A DNA stretch of 64,000 nt, taken from positions 372,001 through 436,000 of the forward strand of contig NZ_VAUA01000002.1 of the NCBI RefSeq assembly GCF_005771405.1, in the 5' to 3' direction. The notes beneath the pieces were generated by a model that made no database searches, was not told where the DNA came from, and saw only the letters and a list, made by a program, of their open reading frames with translations. The DNA is from Parasedimentitalea maritima. GTDB taxonomy: Bacteria > Pseudomonadota > Alphaproteobacteria > Rhodobacterales > Rhodobacteraceae. The translations under genes were made by a program, and so were the position numbers. Below, piece by piece: positions 25,720-34,739 of this stretch. The stretch's first letter is position 1; the number at the start of each line of letters is the position of its first letter.

Positions 25720-26554
25720 GATTGTAAATGTCCCATGCTTCTTCGCCACTGGCGCCATTGTGGATCATCGCCATCAATGCAGCGACCACGGCTTTTGGAT
25801 TGTCATGCTGATAGATATTGCGGCCATAGACCATGCCCTTGGCACCTTGATTGATTAACGCAGCAGACTTAGTCAGAACGGTTTTCAGGTCTTCCTTACC
25901 ACCACCACGGACCAGAACCGGCACACGGGCTGCTTCGACAACTCGATGAAAATCCTCGGCATGTTCGGTTGGATCGGCCTTAATGATGTCCGCGCCCATT
26001 TCACTGGCCAGCCGGGTCAGCGTGACGATCTTGTCGGCATTGCCATCCACCTGATAGCCACCACGAATGTCATTGGGCAGCATCACCAGAGGCTCGATCA
26101 TCAATGGCATGCCGTATTTTTCACAAGCCGCCCGCACCTTTGAGATGTTTTCGACGCATTGGCGGAACAGCTCGGGCTCATCCGGCAGCATGAACAGGTT
26201 GACCACCACCGCAGCCGCATCCATTTCCAGCGCTCCAATAATCGGCTCTTCCGCGTTTTGCAGCAGCGACCACATCACCCGGTGACGTTGATCGTTATAG
26301 GGGTTACCCATGTCGATCCGCATCACCAGCGCCGGTTTGTCCTTCTCAGGCCGAGCTTGCAGCAGATCAGCCTGACCATAGGCCATCTGAATCGCATCAG
26401 GGCGGGCATCGATCAGAGTGTTCACCACACCGCCCATGTCTTCTAGCCCAACCATAAAACTGGGTTCGTTACAGACCCCGTGATCAATCGCGACATCCAG
26501 ACAGCCACCATTGGTGAACATCCGATTCATGCGGGCTTTGGTGCTTACACGCAT
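25712..26554 (-). CDS. Class I aldolase of the DhnA/LsrF type
   Basis: 280 residues of the DeoC/FbaB/LsrF TIM-barrel family. CLDVAIDHGV at the first strand and the Schiff-base lysine in ADIIKADPTE are visible, followed by VLVRGGGKED, a phosphate-binding loop, and GAKGMVYGRNIYQ, a second phosphate-binding element. The barrel would cleave or condense a phosphorylated sugar. Overlaps both neighbours (10 nt with the FAD enzyme, 8 nt with the kinase), so it is translationally coupled and most likely acts on the product of those two enzymes. Classical erythritol operons have no aldolase, so the pathway here differs. Confidence 0.85.
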   Translation of the reverse strand: MRVSTKARMNRMFTNGGCLDVAIDHGVCNEPSFMVGLEDMGGVVNTLIDARPDAIQMAYGQADLLQARPEKDKPALVMRIDMGNPYNDQRHRVMWSLLQNAEEPIIGALEMDAAAVVVNLFMLPDEPELFRQCVENISKVRAACEKYGMPLMIEPLVMLPNDIRGGYQVDGNADKIVTLTRLASEMGADIIKADPTEHAEDFHRVVEAARVPVLVRGGGKEDLKTVLTKSAALINQGAKGMVYGRNIYQHDNPKAVVAALMAMIHNGASGEEAWDIYNRE

Positions 26555-28275
26555 TCCATTCTCCTTGATTTTGCATTCGGCTCTTGCTCTGACAGCAAGA
26601 CACCGTGGAATTTTACCAACTCATCCAACAACGTTGCCCGCTCAGCGGCCATTTGATCTTGGTTCCAATCCAGATCCTTAGCCATCAGGTCTGCGATGGT
26701 ATCAATCAGTGAAAGGCTTAACCGGCCCGTAATGGCCAGATCGGTGCGTCGAAGCACGATGTCGGACAGGTGCACAACATGTTCCCGTTGCACCAGAAAC
26801 CTGATTTCTGAGGCTGTATAGGGACAATCCGACGCCAGCGTCTGATCATCCCCACCGGCAATGCTATATCTCATAAGCTCACGTGATCGGGTTCCATAAG
26901 CCTGCACCAGATGCTCGGCCCGGTCTGCCGATGGTGAAAACTCATGCATCAGCGCCCGCGCCATCGCGCCATCGCCCGCCGGGTAATCAGCCCCGCCACC
27001 AATGGGCAGATCAATTGTATCCCGCTTTCGAGGCTCATCCAGTTCGGCCAGCACCTCGTCCGCTGTCTGTTGCGCAAAGGCGCGAAAGGTCGTCCATTTG
27101 CCCCCCACCATACAGAACTGCGGCACAGTGCCGTCAATTTTATGGGTGAAATGCCCACGTGAAATGCGACCAGTAAAATCATGATCGCTGGACGGAAGCG
27201 GTCGAATGCCACTGTAGCTAAACACAACTTCATCCTCGCTCACCGGCACATCAGGAAAAATCAATCGAAGTGACGTAAGGATATAGTCCATTTCCTCCGG
27301 CTCGCAGCGGGTCCGCGAGGCAGCGGTCACCCGGATATCAGTCGAGCCAGCCAGCACCTTGCCCAAATAGGGAAACACAATGCAAACCCGGCCATCAGTG
27401 TTTTCAAAATACATCATGTGACCATCCAACGCCTTCAGCAGTGCCGGGTTCTCCAGAATCAGATGTGACCCCTTGGTGCCGGACACCAGGGGTGTTGGTT
27501 TGGCTTCCTGTGGTGACAGCTGCGCAATTACTTCGTCCAGCCAAGCCCCAGAAGCATTCACCACCGCCCGCGCCGTCACCGGTAATTGATCTCCAGTTTC
27601 CCGGTCGGTTACTGAAAACGCCCCATCCATTGGGTTCAATTCAGCATAGTTCACTGCAACTGAGTCTGGAGCCAGCTTTTCAGTATCAGTGATCAACTCC
27701 ACCCCTAACCGTTCGGGATGTGAAATCCAGGCATCGTAATAGGTGGCCGAGAACAACAGCTTGCGGGTCAGATTTGGCCACTGCCTCCAGGTTGATTTGG
27801 CGCTGCGAAACTTATGTTTGGGCAAGATCCGACGCTTGCGGGTCACCAAATCATATAGGGTCAAACCGGCCTTGATCGGCAATGCGCCACGGTTCGACGG
27901 CTTGCCCGAGCCGCCAAAAAAACTGGCCGCCGCATTAAACAACCCGGAAAACAACGAGGTGATCGGTATCGTGGTTGGCAGTGGTCGCACCATATGCGGT
28001 GCGTTGCGCAACAGCGCATCCCGTTCTGCCAGTGACTCGCGTACCAGATCAAACTCGCCATTCTCCAAATACCGCAACCCGCCGTGGATCATCCGCGACG
28101 GTGCCGCGCTACAGCCTGAACAGAAATCCTTGCGCTCGACCAGCAGCACCCGCAGCCCTTGCACGGCCAACTCGCGGTAGACGCCCAGCCCATTGATACC
28201 GCCGCCGATGACGATGACGTCAAAGGCACCGTTATCGCGGATGCGCTGAAAGCTGTTGTGTCGTTGCGCAGACAT
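26545..28275 (-). CDS. FAD-dependent glycerol-3-phosphate dehydrogenase-like (EryB/GlpD family)
   Basis: 576 residues. FAD motif DVIVIGGGINGLGVYRELA (about 19-37), then LVERKDFCSGCSAAPSRMIH and GGLRYLENGEFDLV, the GlpD signature, and a C-terminal DAO-like domain (about 400-540). Such enzymes oxidise polyol phosphates and pass electrons to quinone; EryB of Brucella and rhizobia acts on erythritol 4-phosphate. It has the extra C-terminal tail of longer members. Coupled to the aldolase, and placed between the aldo/keto reductase and the kinase, it is the probable second step after phosphorylation. Confidence 0.88.
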   Translation of the reverse strand: MSAQRHNSFQRIRDNGAFDVIVIGGGINGLGVYRELAVQGLRVLLVERKDFCSGCSAAPSRMIHGGLRYLENGEFDLVRESLAERDALLRNAPHMVRPLPTTIPITSLFSGLFNAAASFFGGSGKPSNRGALPIKAGLTLYDLVTRKRRILPKHKFRSAKSTWRQWPNLTRKLLFSATYYDAWISHPERLGVELITDTEKLAPDSVAVNYAELNPMDGAFSVTDRETGDQLPVTARAVVNASGAWLDEVIAQLSPQEAKPTPLVSGTKGSHLILENPALLKALDGHMMYFENTDGRVCIVFPYLGKVLAGSTDIRVTAASRTRCEPEEMDYILTSLRLIFPDVPVSEDEVVFSYSGIRPLPSSDHDFTGRISRGHFTHKIDGTVPQFCMVGGKWTTFRAFAQQTADEVLAELDEPRKRDTIDLPIGGGADYPAGDGAMARALMHEFSPSADRAEHLVQAYGTRSRELMRYSIAGGDDQTLASDCPYTASEIRFLVQREHVVHLSDIVLRRTDLAITGRLSLSLIDTIADLMAKDLDWNQDQMAAERATLLDELVKFHGVLLSEQEPNAKSRRMECV

Positions 28276-28335
28276 AACTTCTCCGTTCGCCAGAGTAGCC
28301 CTCTGACGTTTCTTGGTTTTGGTTTTCAGTTCTGG

Positions 28336-29331
28336 TTAGCCGTCGAGGTTGGTCAAATGTGTCCCGGCGGCTGCGGTAATGGTTGCGATGTCCTGTTGTG
28401 AAAGTCTGATGCGTCCTGCGGCGGCATTCTCGCGGGCTTGGTCCGCGTTGCGGGCACCACAGAGTGAAAAGGTGATGCCGGGTTGCTGGACAGTCCAGGC
28501 AATCACCGTCTGCGCCAAGGTCGCGTTATGGGCATCGGCAACAGGCGCGATCTCTACCATCAAGGTTGCAATCTTTTGCCGGTTTGCCATTGAAAAGCGC
28601 GGGTTATCCTTGCGCTGATCGTCGCCCGTAAATTCCCGGTCCGGTCCAACCTTGCCACTTAGCAGCCCCAGTGCCAGCGACGAGTAGCTTAACGCCGACA
28701 CGCCATTCTCGGCACACAATGGCAACAGCGAGGTCTCGATGTCGCGTTTGACCATGCTGTATTCTTCTTGGATCGCATCCAGCTGCCCCGCCGCAACATA
28801 GGCAGCCACATCTTCTGCACTGGTGTTGCTTGCCCCAATCGAGCGGATTTTGCCCTGCTGCTTCAGCGTTTCCAGCGCCTCCATCGTTTCGGCGATGGGG
28901 GTGGTCGGGTCCTGCCAGTGGGTGATGTAGTGATCGATATAGTCGGTTTTCAGCCGTGTCAGGCTTTGCTCAACTTCATAGATGATCGCATCTTTCCCCA
29001 GATAGCGGTGCACAGGTTGACCGTCATAGTCGAAGAAATGGTTGCCTTTCTGACTATGCCAGACCAACCCGCATTTGGTCACCAACACAACCTTATTACG
29101 GCGCCCAACAAGGGCCTTGCCGACAATCTCCTCGGCCAATCCCTGACCATAAGCAGGCGCAGTGTCGACCAGAGTGACACCTTCGTCTACTGCGGTCTGG
29201 ATTGCTTCGATTGACTTCGCTTCGTCAGTGCCGCCCCACATCCAGCCGCCAATGGCCCACGTGCCCAGACCAATCACCGAGGCTTCGATCCCGGATGCCC
29301 CAATTGGGCGTGTTAGCATTTCATGCGACAT
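28336..29331 (-). CDS. Aldo/keto reductase
   Basis: 331 residues with the AKR catalytic tetrad: D and Y in LVDTAPAYGQG, K in VLVTKCGL, H in HYITHWQDP. NADPH-binding segments appear near the C-terminus (YSSLALGLLSGK, CGARNADQARENAA). It would interconvert an aldehyde or ketone and an alcohol of the imported compound. It overlaps the SorC-type regulator gene by 11 nt, showing tight coupling, and is 60 nt upstream of the FAD enzyme. Confidence 0.88.
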   Translation of the reverse strand: MSHEMLTRPIGASGIEASVIGLGTWAIGGWMWGGTDEAKSIEAIQTAVDEGVTLVDTAPAYGQGLAEEIVGKALVGRRNKVVLVTKCGLVWHSQKGNHFFDYDGQPVHRYLGKDAIIYEVEQSLTRLKTDYIDHYITHWQDPTTPIAETMEALETLKQQGKIRSIGASNTSAEDVAAYVAAGQLDAIQEEYSMVKRDIETSLLPLCAENGVSALSYSSLALGLLSGKVGPDREFTGDDQRKDNPRFSMANRQKIATLMVEIAPVADAHNATLAQTVIAWTVQQPGITFSLCGARNADQARENAAAGRIRLSQQDIATITAAAGTHLTNLDG

Positions 29332-30301
29332 GTTTTGACCTTTCCATAGTCTCGAGCACCGCGTTGACGGTCTCTTCGTCCAGGACCAGTGAATCCAGGA
29401 AATTTCCGTTCAGGACTGCCCGTATGGGCCGTGTTTTCTGTTCCCCGGCGGCAATGCCGATCACGGTGCGGCAGGCTTCCAGCTCGCTCGGATCCAATGC
29501 CACCAGACGCGAGTTCAGCTCATATTCAGCAAGACGTCCGTTTTCCCCGATCAGGTGTGCCATGAATTCTGCCGCCACCCCCATGCCGACCAGCATCTTG
29601 CGGTCCGCCTCAGGTACTGGGTTCAGGTCGTAATAACTGGACCCGCGTGGTTCGACCGAACCAACCCCAACCAGCGCCACATTGGCGCGGCGCGCCAGAT
29701 CGAACACCTCTTTGGTCGAGGCCATGCTTTTCAGCATGTCGCGCTGGTTGCGGCTTTCGGCAAACAGCGGCGCGTGGATCAGCATCGGTGTGCCACCCAG
29801 CCTTTCGGCCATTTGCGTCGCAAGATGGTTCACATCGGTATAGAACTTGCCCTGCACCCCGCCAGTCAGCGGCACGACAGTCACATCTATATTACGCTCA
29901 GGTGACAGGTTCTCGACCACCGCACTCACCGCCTTGCCGCCGGTGATCGCAATGACATCACCATCACGGATGGTTTCAAGCAGCAAATTTGCAGCCGCCC
30001 GGCCAACCTGCTGTAGCGTGGTGTTCGGATTGCCCGACACTGTTGGTGTCACCATCGCACCATTAAGCGCGGTTGCCCCAACCAAGCGGTTTTCCAGATC
30101 TGCCAGCCGCTGAAACGGGCTTGTGACGTCAATCTTGACCATGCCCTGCTTGCGCCCCTGCGCAATCAACCGGTTCACCTTGGACGTTGACAGGTTCAGC
30201 CGCTTAGCAATCTCTGACTGCTTTAGGCCTTCGACGAAATGCAACACCAATACCGTATGGATCTGCCGAGAGAGTTCGAAATCTGGGATACGTTCTGACA
30301 T
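29321..30301 (-). CDS. SorC/DeoR-type sugar-binding transcriptional regulator
   Basis: 326 residues: N-terminal helix-turn-helix (about 8-60, LKQSEIAKRLNLSTSKVNRLI) and a SorC sugar-binding domain (about 65-315, with GGVQGKFYTDVN, VGVGSVEPRGSSYYD, GMGVAAEFMAHLI). The family senses phosphorylated sugars and represses its own operon; EryD of erythritol operons is a member of equal size. It lies inside the operon, between permease and aldo/keto reductase. The two inverted repeats upstream of the first gene (33995-34037) are candidate operators. Confidence 0.88.
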   Translation of the reverse strand: MSERIPDFELSRQIHTVLVLHFVEGLKQSEIAKRLNLSTSKVNRLIAQGRKQGMVKIDVTSPFQRLADLENRLVGATALNGAMVTPTVSGNPNTTLQQVGRAAANLLLETIRDGDVIAITGGKAVSAVVENLSPERNIDVTVVPLTGGVQGKFYTDVNHLATQMAERLGGTPMLIHAPLFAESRNQRDMLKSMASTKEVFDLARRANVALVGVGSVEPRGSSYYDLNPVPEADRKMLVGMGVAAEFMAHLIGENGRLAEYELNSRLVALDPSELEACRTVIGIAAGEQKTRPIRAVLNGNFLDSLVLDEETVNAVLETMERSKHVA

Positions 30302-30315
30302 GTCTCTGCCCTCCC

Positions 30316-31314
30316 CTATCCGCGTTTCTTGTGCAGGTAGTGGTCAACCGACACCGCCGCCAACAAAATCGAGCCGCGAATGATGTCCTGCCAGTAGACC
30401 GAAACATCCAACAGAGCGAGCGAGCTGGACACCACCGAGAGCAGCACCACACCGAGGATGGCGCCAAATATGGTGCCGGAGCCGCCGGTCAGGCTGGCGC
30501 CACCAATCACAGCGGCCGCGATCACGTTCAGTTCCATCCCCAGCCCAAAGGTGGGTTGTGCCGAGCCAAACCGCGCCATGTAGATAATGCCCGCAAACCC
30601 AGCCAATGCTGAACACAGGGTAGTGGTCAGAAAGATCACCTTTTTAGTGCGGATACCGGAATAGGCAGCGGCCTTTTCATTGCTGCCGGTATAGAAAACT
30701 TTGCGAAATACAGTGGTGCGGCGCAGCATGAAGTCGAACACGAGAACCACCACCAGGAAAATGATAATCACCAGCGGGATTGGCCCGATTGTGCCCTGAC
30801 CAATGAATTTGAACTCTGGCGGTAGGGTGTACAGCCCCAGTGGTCGCCCGCCTGTGCCCAGCAAGCAGGCCCCCCGTGCAATCACCATGATGGCCAGCGA
30901 TACAATGAAATGATGCAGACCAACCCGGGTGACAAAGAACCCCATAAAGGCCCCAATGGCAGTACAGGCCGCAATCGCAATGGCCGAGGCCACCCAAGGG
31001 TCAATCCCTTGCAAGAACAGCCACCCGGCAATCACCATCGACAGCGCTGTGACAGATCCAACCGACAGGTCGATCCCGCCCGAAATCAGCAAGATGGTCA
31101 TTCCAACCACCACGATGCCTTCGACCGCAAATGCCATCACCATGGCCCGCATATTCACCCAGGTCAGAAAATACGGCGAGGCAAAGGACATAATCACAAA
31201 CATCACCAGAATGATTGCAATCAACCCTGTTTCGCGCATCCGCAGCAATTTGTGCAACGTGCTGGTCGTTGGCTCTGCAGGTGCCGAAGCTGTTATTTCC
31301 ATCGAGTTATCCAC
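30316..31314 (-). CDS. Sugar/polyol ABC transporter permease (RbsC type)
   Basis: 332 residues, start GTG at 31314 supported by GGGAGAG upstream; an ATG four codons in is the alternative. Eight to ten hydrophobic segments, with the family landmarks GGIDLSVGSVTALS and ALAGFAGIIYMARFGSAQPT, and IAAAVIGGASLTGGSGTIFG near the C-terminus. It is the inner-membrane channel of a ribose-type importer and, as only one permease gene is present, would act as a homodimer. Eleven nt separate it from the ATPase gene. Confidence 0.92.
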   Translation of the reverse strand: MDNSMEITASAPAEPTTSTLHKLLRMRETGLIAIILVMFVIMSFASPYFLTWVNMRAMVMAFAVEGIVVVGMTILLISGGIDLSVGSVTALSMVIAGWLFLQGIDPWVASAIAIAACTAIGAFMGFFVTRVGLHHFIVSLAIMVIARGACLLGTGGRPLGLYTLPPEFKFIGQGTIGPIPLVIIIFLVVVLVFDFMLRRTTVFRKVFYTGSNEKAAAYSGIRTKKVIFLTTTLCSALAGFAGIIYMARFGSAQPTFGLGMELNVIAAAVIGGASLTGGSGTIFGAILGVVLLSVVSSSLALLDVSVYWQDIIRGSILLAAVSVDHYLHKKRG

Positions 31315-31325
31315 CGTGCTCTCCC

Positions 31326-32846
31326 TCAGCCCGTCAATTCTTGGGCATCCAGGCCCGAGGCCAGATGCATAATGTTTTCTTCAGTAATCATGTCGCCCTC
31401 GACCACCCCGCCGATGCGCCCCTCGCGGACCACCAGCACCCGGTCGCTGACCCCGATTAGCTCGGGCAGTTCAGACGAGATCACCACAATGCCCACTCCA
31501 CTGCGGGCGAGATCGCGCAGGATGCGGTGGATTTCAGCCTTAGCGCCGACGTCAACACCGCGCGTGGGTTCATCCAGAAAGATAAGATTAGGGTTCACCG
31601 ACAGCATCTTGGCAATTGCGACCTTTTGCTGATTGCCACCCGACAGTGACGACACTGGGTCTGATAACTGACCGCATTTCAGGTTCAGCTTGTTGCCCAG
31701 TCGTTCGGCCTGTCCGTCCTCTAATTCGCGATTGATCAGTCCCAACGGGCTAGCCACTTGGTCCAGTTTCAGGGCGGACACATTGTTAGAGATCGGCATA
31801 TCCAAAAAGATACCGTCGCCTTTGCGGTCTTCGGACAGGTAGACCATGCCAGCGGCAATGCTGTCTTGATAGTGTTTCAGATCAAGCGGCTCGCCATTCA
31901 AGTAAACATCACCGGAAACATCACCATCCAACCGGCAAATGCCTTTGACGATCTCGCTGCGCCCCGAGCCGATCAACCCGGCAATGCCGAGGATCTCACC
32001 CTTTTTCAACTGAAACGAGACATCGCTGAATCGTTTGTTATCCGTCAGCCCCTGCACATCTAGGATGATCTCCTGAGACCTCTCCGCAAGCGCCTGTTTC
32101 TCCGGATACAGGTTCTCGATCACCCGCCCCACCATGGCGTTGACCACATCCGCAGGTTCAATCTCGGCCACATCACGCGTGGTGATATACTGACCATCGC
32201 GAAATACCGTTACCCGATCACAATTGTCAAAAATCTCGACCATGCGGTGTGAAATGTAAATGATTGCGATACCGCTGTCGGCCAGCCGCCGCATGATACC
32301 AAACAGCACCTGCGCCTCTTTCTCAGTCAGCGCCGCCGTGGGCTCATCAAGGATCAAGACCTTACAATCCAGCGTTAACGCCTTGGCGATCTCAACTAGT
32401 TGCTGGTTCGAAATCGACAGGTCCCGCACCAAAACAGAGGGATCAATATCGCTGAGCTGTCGAAACACATCGCGTGCCTTGGCCTCAATCCCTTTGTAAT
32501 CCATCAAGAACGATCGGCTAATATTGGTGGTCGACATGAATATATTTTCAGCTACAGAAACATCCGGGCACAGGGCAATCTCTTGATGCACGAAGCCGAT
32601 ACCCAGCTTCTGCGCCTTGGTCGGAGAGCTGATCCGTACAGGTTTTCCATCCCAGATGATCTCACCGCTGTTAGGCTTCAAAATGCCGTCGATGACATTC
32701 ATCAGGGTGGACTTCCCTGCCCCATTTTCACCTGCCAATGCATGGATTTCACCGCGCCGCAGTTCGAAATCAACACCCCGAAGGGCGCGAATGGCACCAA
32801 AGGACTTGCTGACATTCGAAATTCTGAGGATCACGTTGTCTGGCAT
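31326..32846 (-). CDS. Sugar/polyol ABC transporter ATPase, double domain (RbsA/XylG type)
   Basis: 506 residues with two fused nucleotide-binding domains. The first has Walker [10 protein letters not shown], a modified signature region around [16 protein letters not shown], and Walker [12 protein letters not shown]. The second has GLIGSGRSE in place of Walker A, signature [15 protein letters not shown] and [12 protein letters not shown]. This asymmetry is normal for ribose-type ATPases. Powers uptake with the permease and binding protein on either side. Confidence 0.93.
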   Translation of the reverse strand: MPDNVILRISNVSKSFGAIRALRGVDFELRRGEIHALAGENGAGKSTLMNVIDGILKPNSGEIIWDGKPVRISSPTKAQKLGIGFVHQEIALCPDVSVAENIFMSTTNISRSFLMDYKGIEAKARDVFRQLSDIDPSVLVRDLSISNQQLVEIAKALTLDCKVLILDEPTAALTEKEAQVLFGIMRRLADSGIAIIYISHRMVEIFDNCDRVTVFRDGQYITTRDVAEIEPADVVNAMVGRVIENLYPEKQALAERSQEIILDVQGLTDNKRFSDVSFQLKKGEILGIAGLIGSGRSEIVKGICRLDGDVSGDVYLNGEPLDLKHYQDSIAAGMVYLSEDRKGDGIFLDMPISNNVSALKLDQVASPLGLINRELEDGQAERLGNKLNLKCGQLSDPVSSLSGGNQQKVAIAKMLSVNPNLIFLDEPTRGVDVGAKAEIHRILRDLARSGVGIVVISSELPELIGVSDRVLVVREGRIGGVVEGDMITEENIMHLASGLDAQELTG

Positions 32847-32929
32847 GGGCGGAATTCAGTCCATTTAAATTTCAGAATGTGATGGGCCGCAATTGGCAGA
32901 CGGCCCATCAAGAATATTTTGGTCAACAA

Positions 32930-33949
32930 TCAGCTGGGATCGCGACCATCCATGTAGACATTCAAATCAAAGCTATCTGCATTCTCTTTGGTGATGACGG
33001 AGAAACCGTTGTCAACAAAAGGAATTTGCATCGGGTTATATCCTGATACCTTGTAGTCGTTGAACGGATCAAAGACTTCGGAATGTGCCGCCAGGAATGT
33101 GGACATAAAGCCCATGAACCCCTGCATGGCCTGGTTCGGATTCAGCGCCATGTGGATGTTGCCTGCCTTGATATGCTCCAGCGTGGTTGGAGTAATATCT
33201 GCATGCATCACCAAAACCTCGGCTTTGGCTTCCAGAATGGCGGCAACTGCACCTTCGGCCGAACCTGCCTCGGGGATCCACAACGCGCCCAGATTTGGGT
33301 TGGCCTGCAAGATAGATGCAGTCGCGCGGTAGGCAGCGGTGCTGTCCTGATTGGTAGCCTGACGTCCCACCAACTTCATGTTGGGATAGTGCTCTTCCAT
33401 ATAGGACAGCAATGCGGTGACGCGCAGATCGTGGTTGGACTGACCTGGGTTCTCCAACACCGCAAATTCAGCACTGTCACCAATCTGGCTTACGATCTCT
33501 TCAGCAGCAAACTTGGCCTCAGCCAGGTTATCCGACGTGATGTAGGCGGTGCGCTTTGACTTGGGCGAATCCGCCGCAAAGGTTGCCACTTCGGTGCCAC
33601 TGTCGATTGCACGATCGATTGGCTCAATAAACGGGTCCGACTGCATCGGATGCACCAGAATGCCAGCCGGCTGTTTGACCATATCCTGTTCAAACGACGC
33701 GATCTGTTTGGTGATGTCATAGTCCGGAGTACCCGAGAACACGGTCTCACAGCCAAAGGCCTCAGCGGCCTGTTTGAACCCCTGGTAGACCGGAACCCAA
33801 TAAGGGTGCCCCGAGACCATGACGTTCATGATATATGTCTCTCCCGGTTCACAGCGCAGTCCGCCTTCGGCCTGTGCCGAGGAAACGGAAATAACCGAGG
33901 CCGTCATGGCGAGAGACGCCAGAATTCCAGTAACTTTATGCTTCATCAT
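32930..33949 (-). CDS. Sugar/polyol ABC transporter substrate-binding protein
   Basis: 339 residues from the ATG at 33949, chosen because GGAGGAG ends four nt before it; an upstream reading to 33991 lacks a site. The signal peptide contains MTASVISVSSAQA with cleavage before EGG. The mature protein is a periplasmic-binding-protein type I (ribose/LsrB-like): MVSGHPYWVPVYQGFKQAAE at the N-terminus, TFAADSP, ENPGQSNHDLR, and LWIPEAGSAEGAVAAI. It delivers the ligand to the RbsC/RbsA-type pair. The LsrB residues for autoinducer-2 are not all matched (see rejected ideas), so a polyol or sugar is more likely. First gene of the ten-gene run. Confidence 0.9.
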   Translation of the reverse strand: MMKHKVTGILASLAMTASVISVSSAQAEGGLRCEPGETYIMNVMVSGHPYWVPVYQGFKQAAEAFGCETVFSGTPDYDITKQIASFEQDMVKQPAGILVHPMQSDPFIEPIDRAIDSGTEVATFAADSPKSKRTAYITSDNLAEAKFAAEEIVSQIGDSAEFAVLENPGQSNHDLRVTALLSYMEEHYPNMKLVGRQATNQDSTAAYRATASILQANPNLGALWIPEAGSAEGAVAAILEAKAEVLVMHADITPTTLEHIKAGNIHMALNPNQAMQGFMGFMSTFLAAHSEVFDPFNDYKVSGYNPMQIPFVDNGFSVITKENADSFDLNVYMDGRDPS

Positions 33950-33994
33950 CTTACTCCTCCCTAGAGCATCTGAATTGAAGATCCTTTTCACGAT

Positions 33995-34008
33995 GGCACG
34001 AATGTGCC
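33995..34008. promoter_or_regulatory. Inverted repeat GGCAC-N4-GTGCC upstream of the polyol operon
   Basis: A 5-4-5 palindrome about 46 nt upstream of the binding-protein start, in the promoter zone of the operon. Candidate site for the SorC-type regulator encoded in the operon or for another repressor. Confidence 0.4.
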
Positions 34009-34012
34009 GAGC

Positions 34013-34037
34013 TGCGGTATTTATTTCAGGTACCGCA
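34013..34037. promoter_or_regulatory. Inverted repeat TGCGGTA-N11-TACCGCA
   Basis: Perfect 7-bp arms around an 11-nt AT-rich spacer, directly next to the previous palindrome and 33 nt before the small plus-strand gene at 34070. It may be an operator for the divergent region. A terminator role is unlikely, as no gene ends here. Confidence 0.4.
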
Positions 34038-34069
34038 AGAAACTTCGCCCTTGATTGGTAGGAGGCAAA

Positions 34070-34318
34070 ATGAAACCGGTCAACGAGCTGTTAGAAAAAT
34101 ATCATAAGGTGAAATTTATTTCACATCTGGACGGCGGGCAATACCTCGTCCGCTGTCCATCATTTGCACTTGGGCATCAGCGCAGTTTGAGTTTGATTGC
34201 GACCAAAGGATACGAAGGATGGAACCGAAACGGATGCTATAGTTCCGCGAAAATCCAAACGCACGGCACTGCCCACCGGTTGAACCAATGTCCTAGAGTT
34301 GAAACACAATCTCGATGA
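34070..34318 (+). CDS. 82-residue protein resembling a primase zinc-finger fragment
   Basis: The ATG at 34070 follows a strong AGGAGG by four nt. The product, with ISHLDGGQYLVRCPSFALG then HQRSLSL and a later GC pair, recalls the N-terminal zinc-finger module of phage or plasmid primase-helicases (pattern RCPxH...PSLSL...GC). Here the second ligand histidine seems to be phenylalanine, and the polymerase part is missing, so it is at most a remnant. It could equally be an unrelated small protein. It is divergent from the polyol operon and nothing mobile-element-like survives nearby. Confidence 0.35.
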   Translation: MKPVNELLEKYHKVKFISHLDGGQYLVRCPSFALGHQRSLSLIATKGYEGWNRNGCYSSAKIQTHGTAHRLNQCPRVETQSR

Positions 34319-34739
34319 GACCTACGTAAGCGCTTGGCTGTTTATCTTGGCGTTCCATGGCAAGATAAGGAAAGCATCCTGACTCTGCAGAGCTTTCCGA
34401 AGCCGCCCAGCCAGTCGCAGATAGCGATCTGTTTTGGTTACCTTGCCAGAGAACACAGGCTTCGTCGCTTTTTGCTTTGGCAGGTATGGACTGCCACGAA
34501 TAACAAAAAGGCTGACAGATAGCCTGTGGGCAGTCCTCACCTTTTGCCCCCAGTCAAAGGCGGCATCCATCACTCCGAATCGCGGTTGGTACAAACAACT
34601 TCGAGCAAGGTTTTGAACTGCCGACAGGGATCAAGGGTCAGCAGGCTTTGATGCTAGTAGATTACCCTACCCGCATCATGCTGATATCCTCTGACAATGC
34701 TCAAATACCGGTTGATATAGAAAGCAACCCGAACTCGCG
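34319..34739. other. Gap with decayed or non-coding sequence
   Basis: 421 nt between the small plus-strand gene and the last gene of the alginate-type operon. A minus-strand frame at 34322-34594 would encode a 90-residue basic protein (DAAFDWGQKVRTAHRLSVSL), but it has no ribosome binding site and no recognised family. The stretch may be debris of a former insertion. No operon terminator hairpin of quality was found. Confidence 0.35.

Noticed and set aside
30910-31632. A 240-codon plus-strand frame across the permease and ATPase genes.
   Set aside because: Low-complexity shadow rich in His/Asn/Arg opposite two well-supported ABC transporter genes.
23172-33949. Autoinducer-2 (Lsr) uptake system, because an FGGY kinase, an LsrF-type aldolase, a SorC regulator and a ribose-type ABC transporter occur together.
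   Set aside because: The binding protein does not keep the DQ pair and other residues of LsrB, there is a single permease instead of LsrC plus LsrD, LsrG is missing, and an FAD polyol-phosphate dehydrogenase is coupled to the aldolase.
34322-34594. A 90-codon minus-strand basic frame before the alginate-type operon end.
   Set aside because: No ribosome binding site, no family and no operon link; kept only as possible debris in the gap description.
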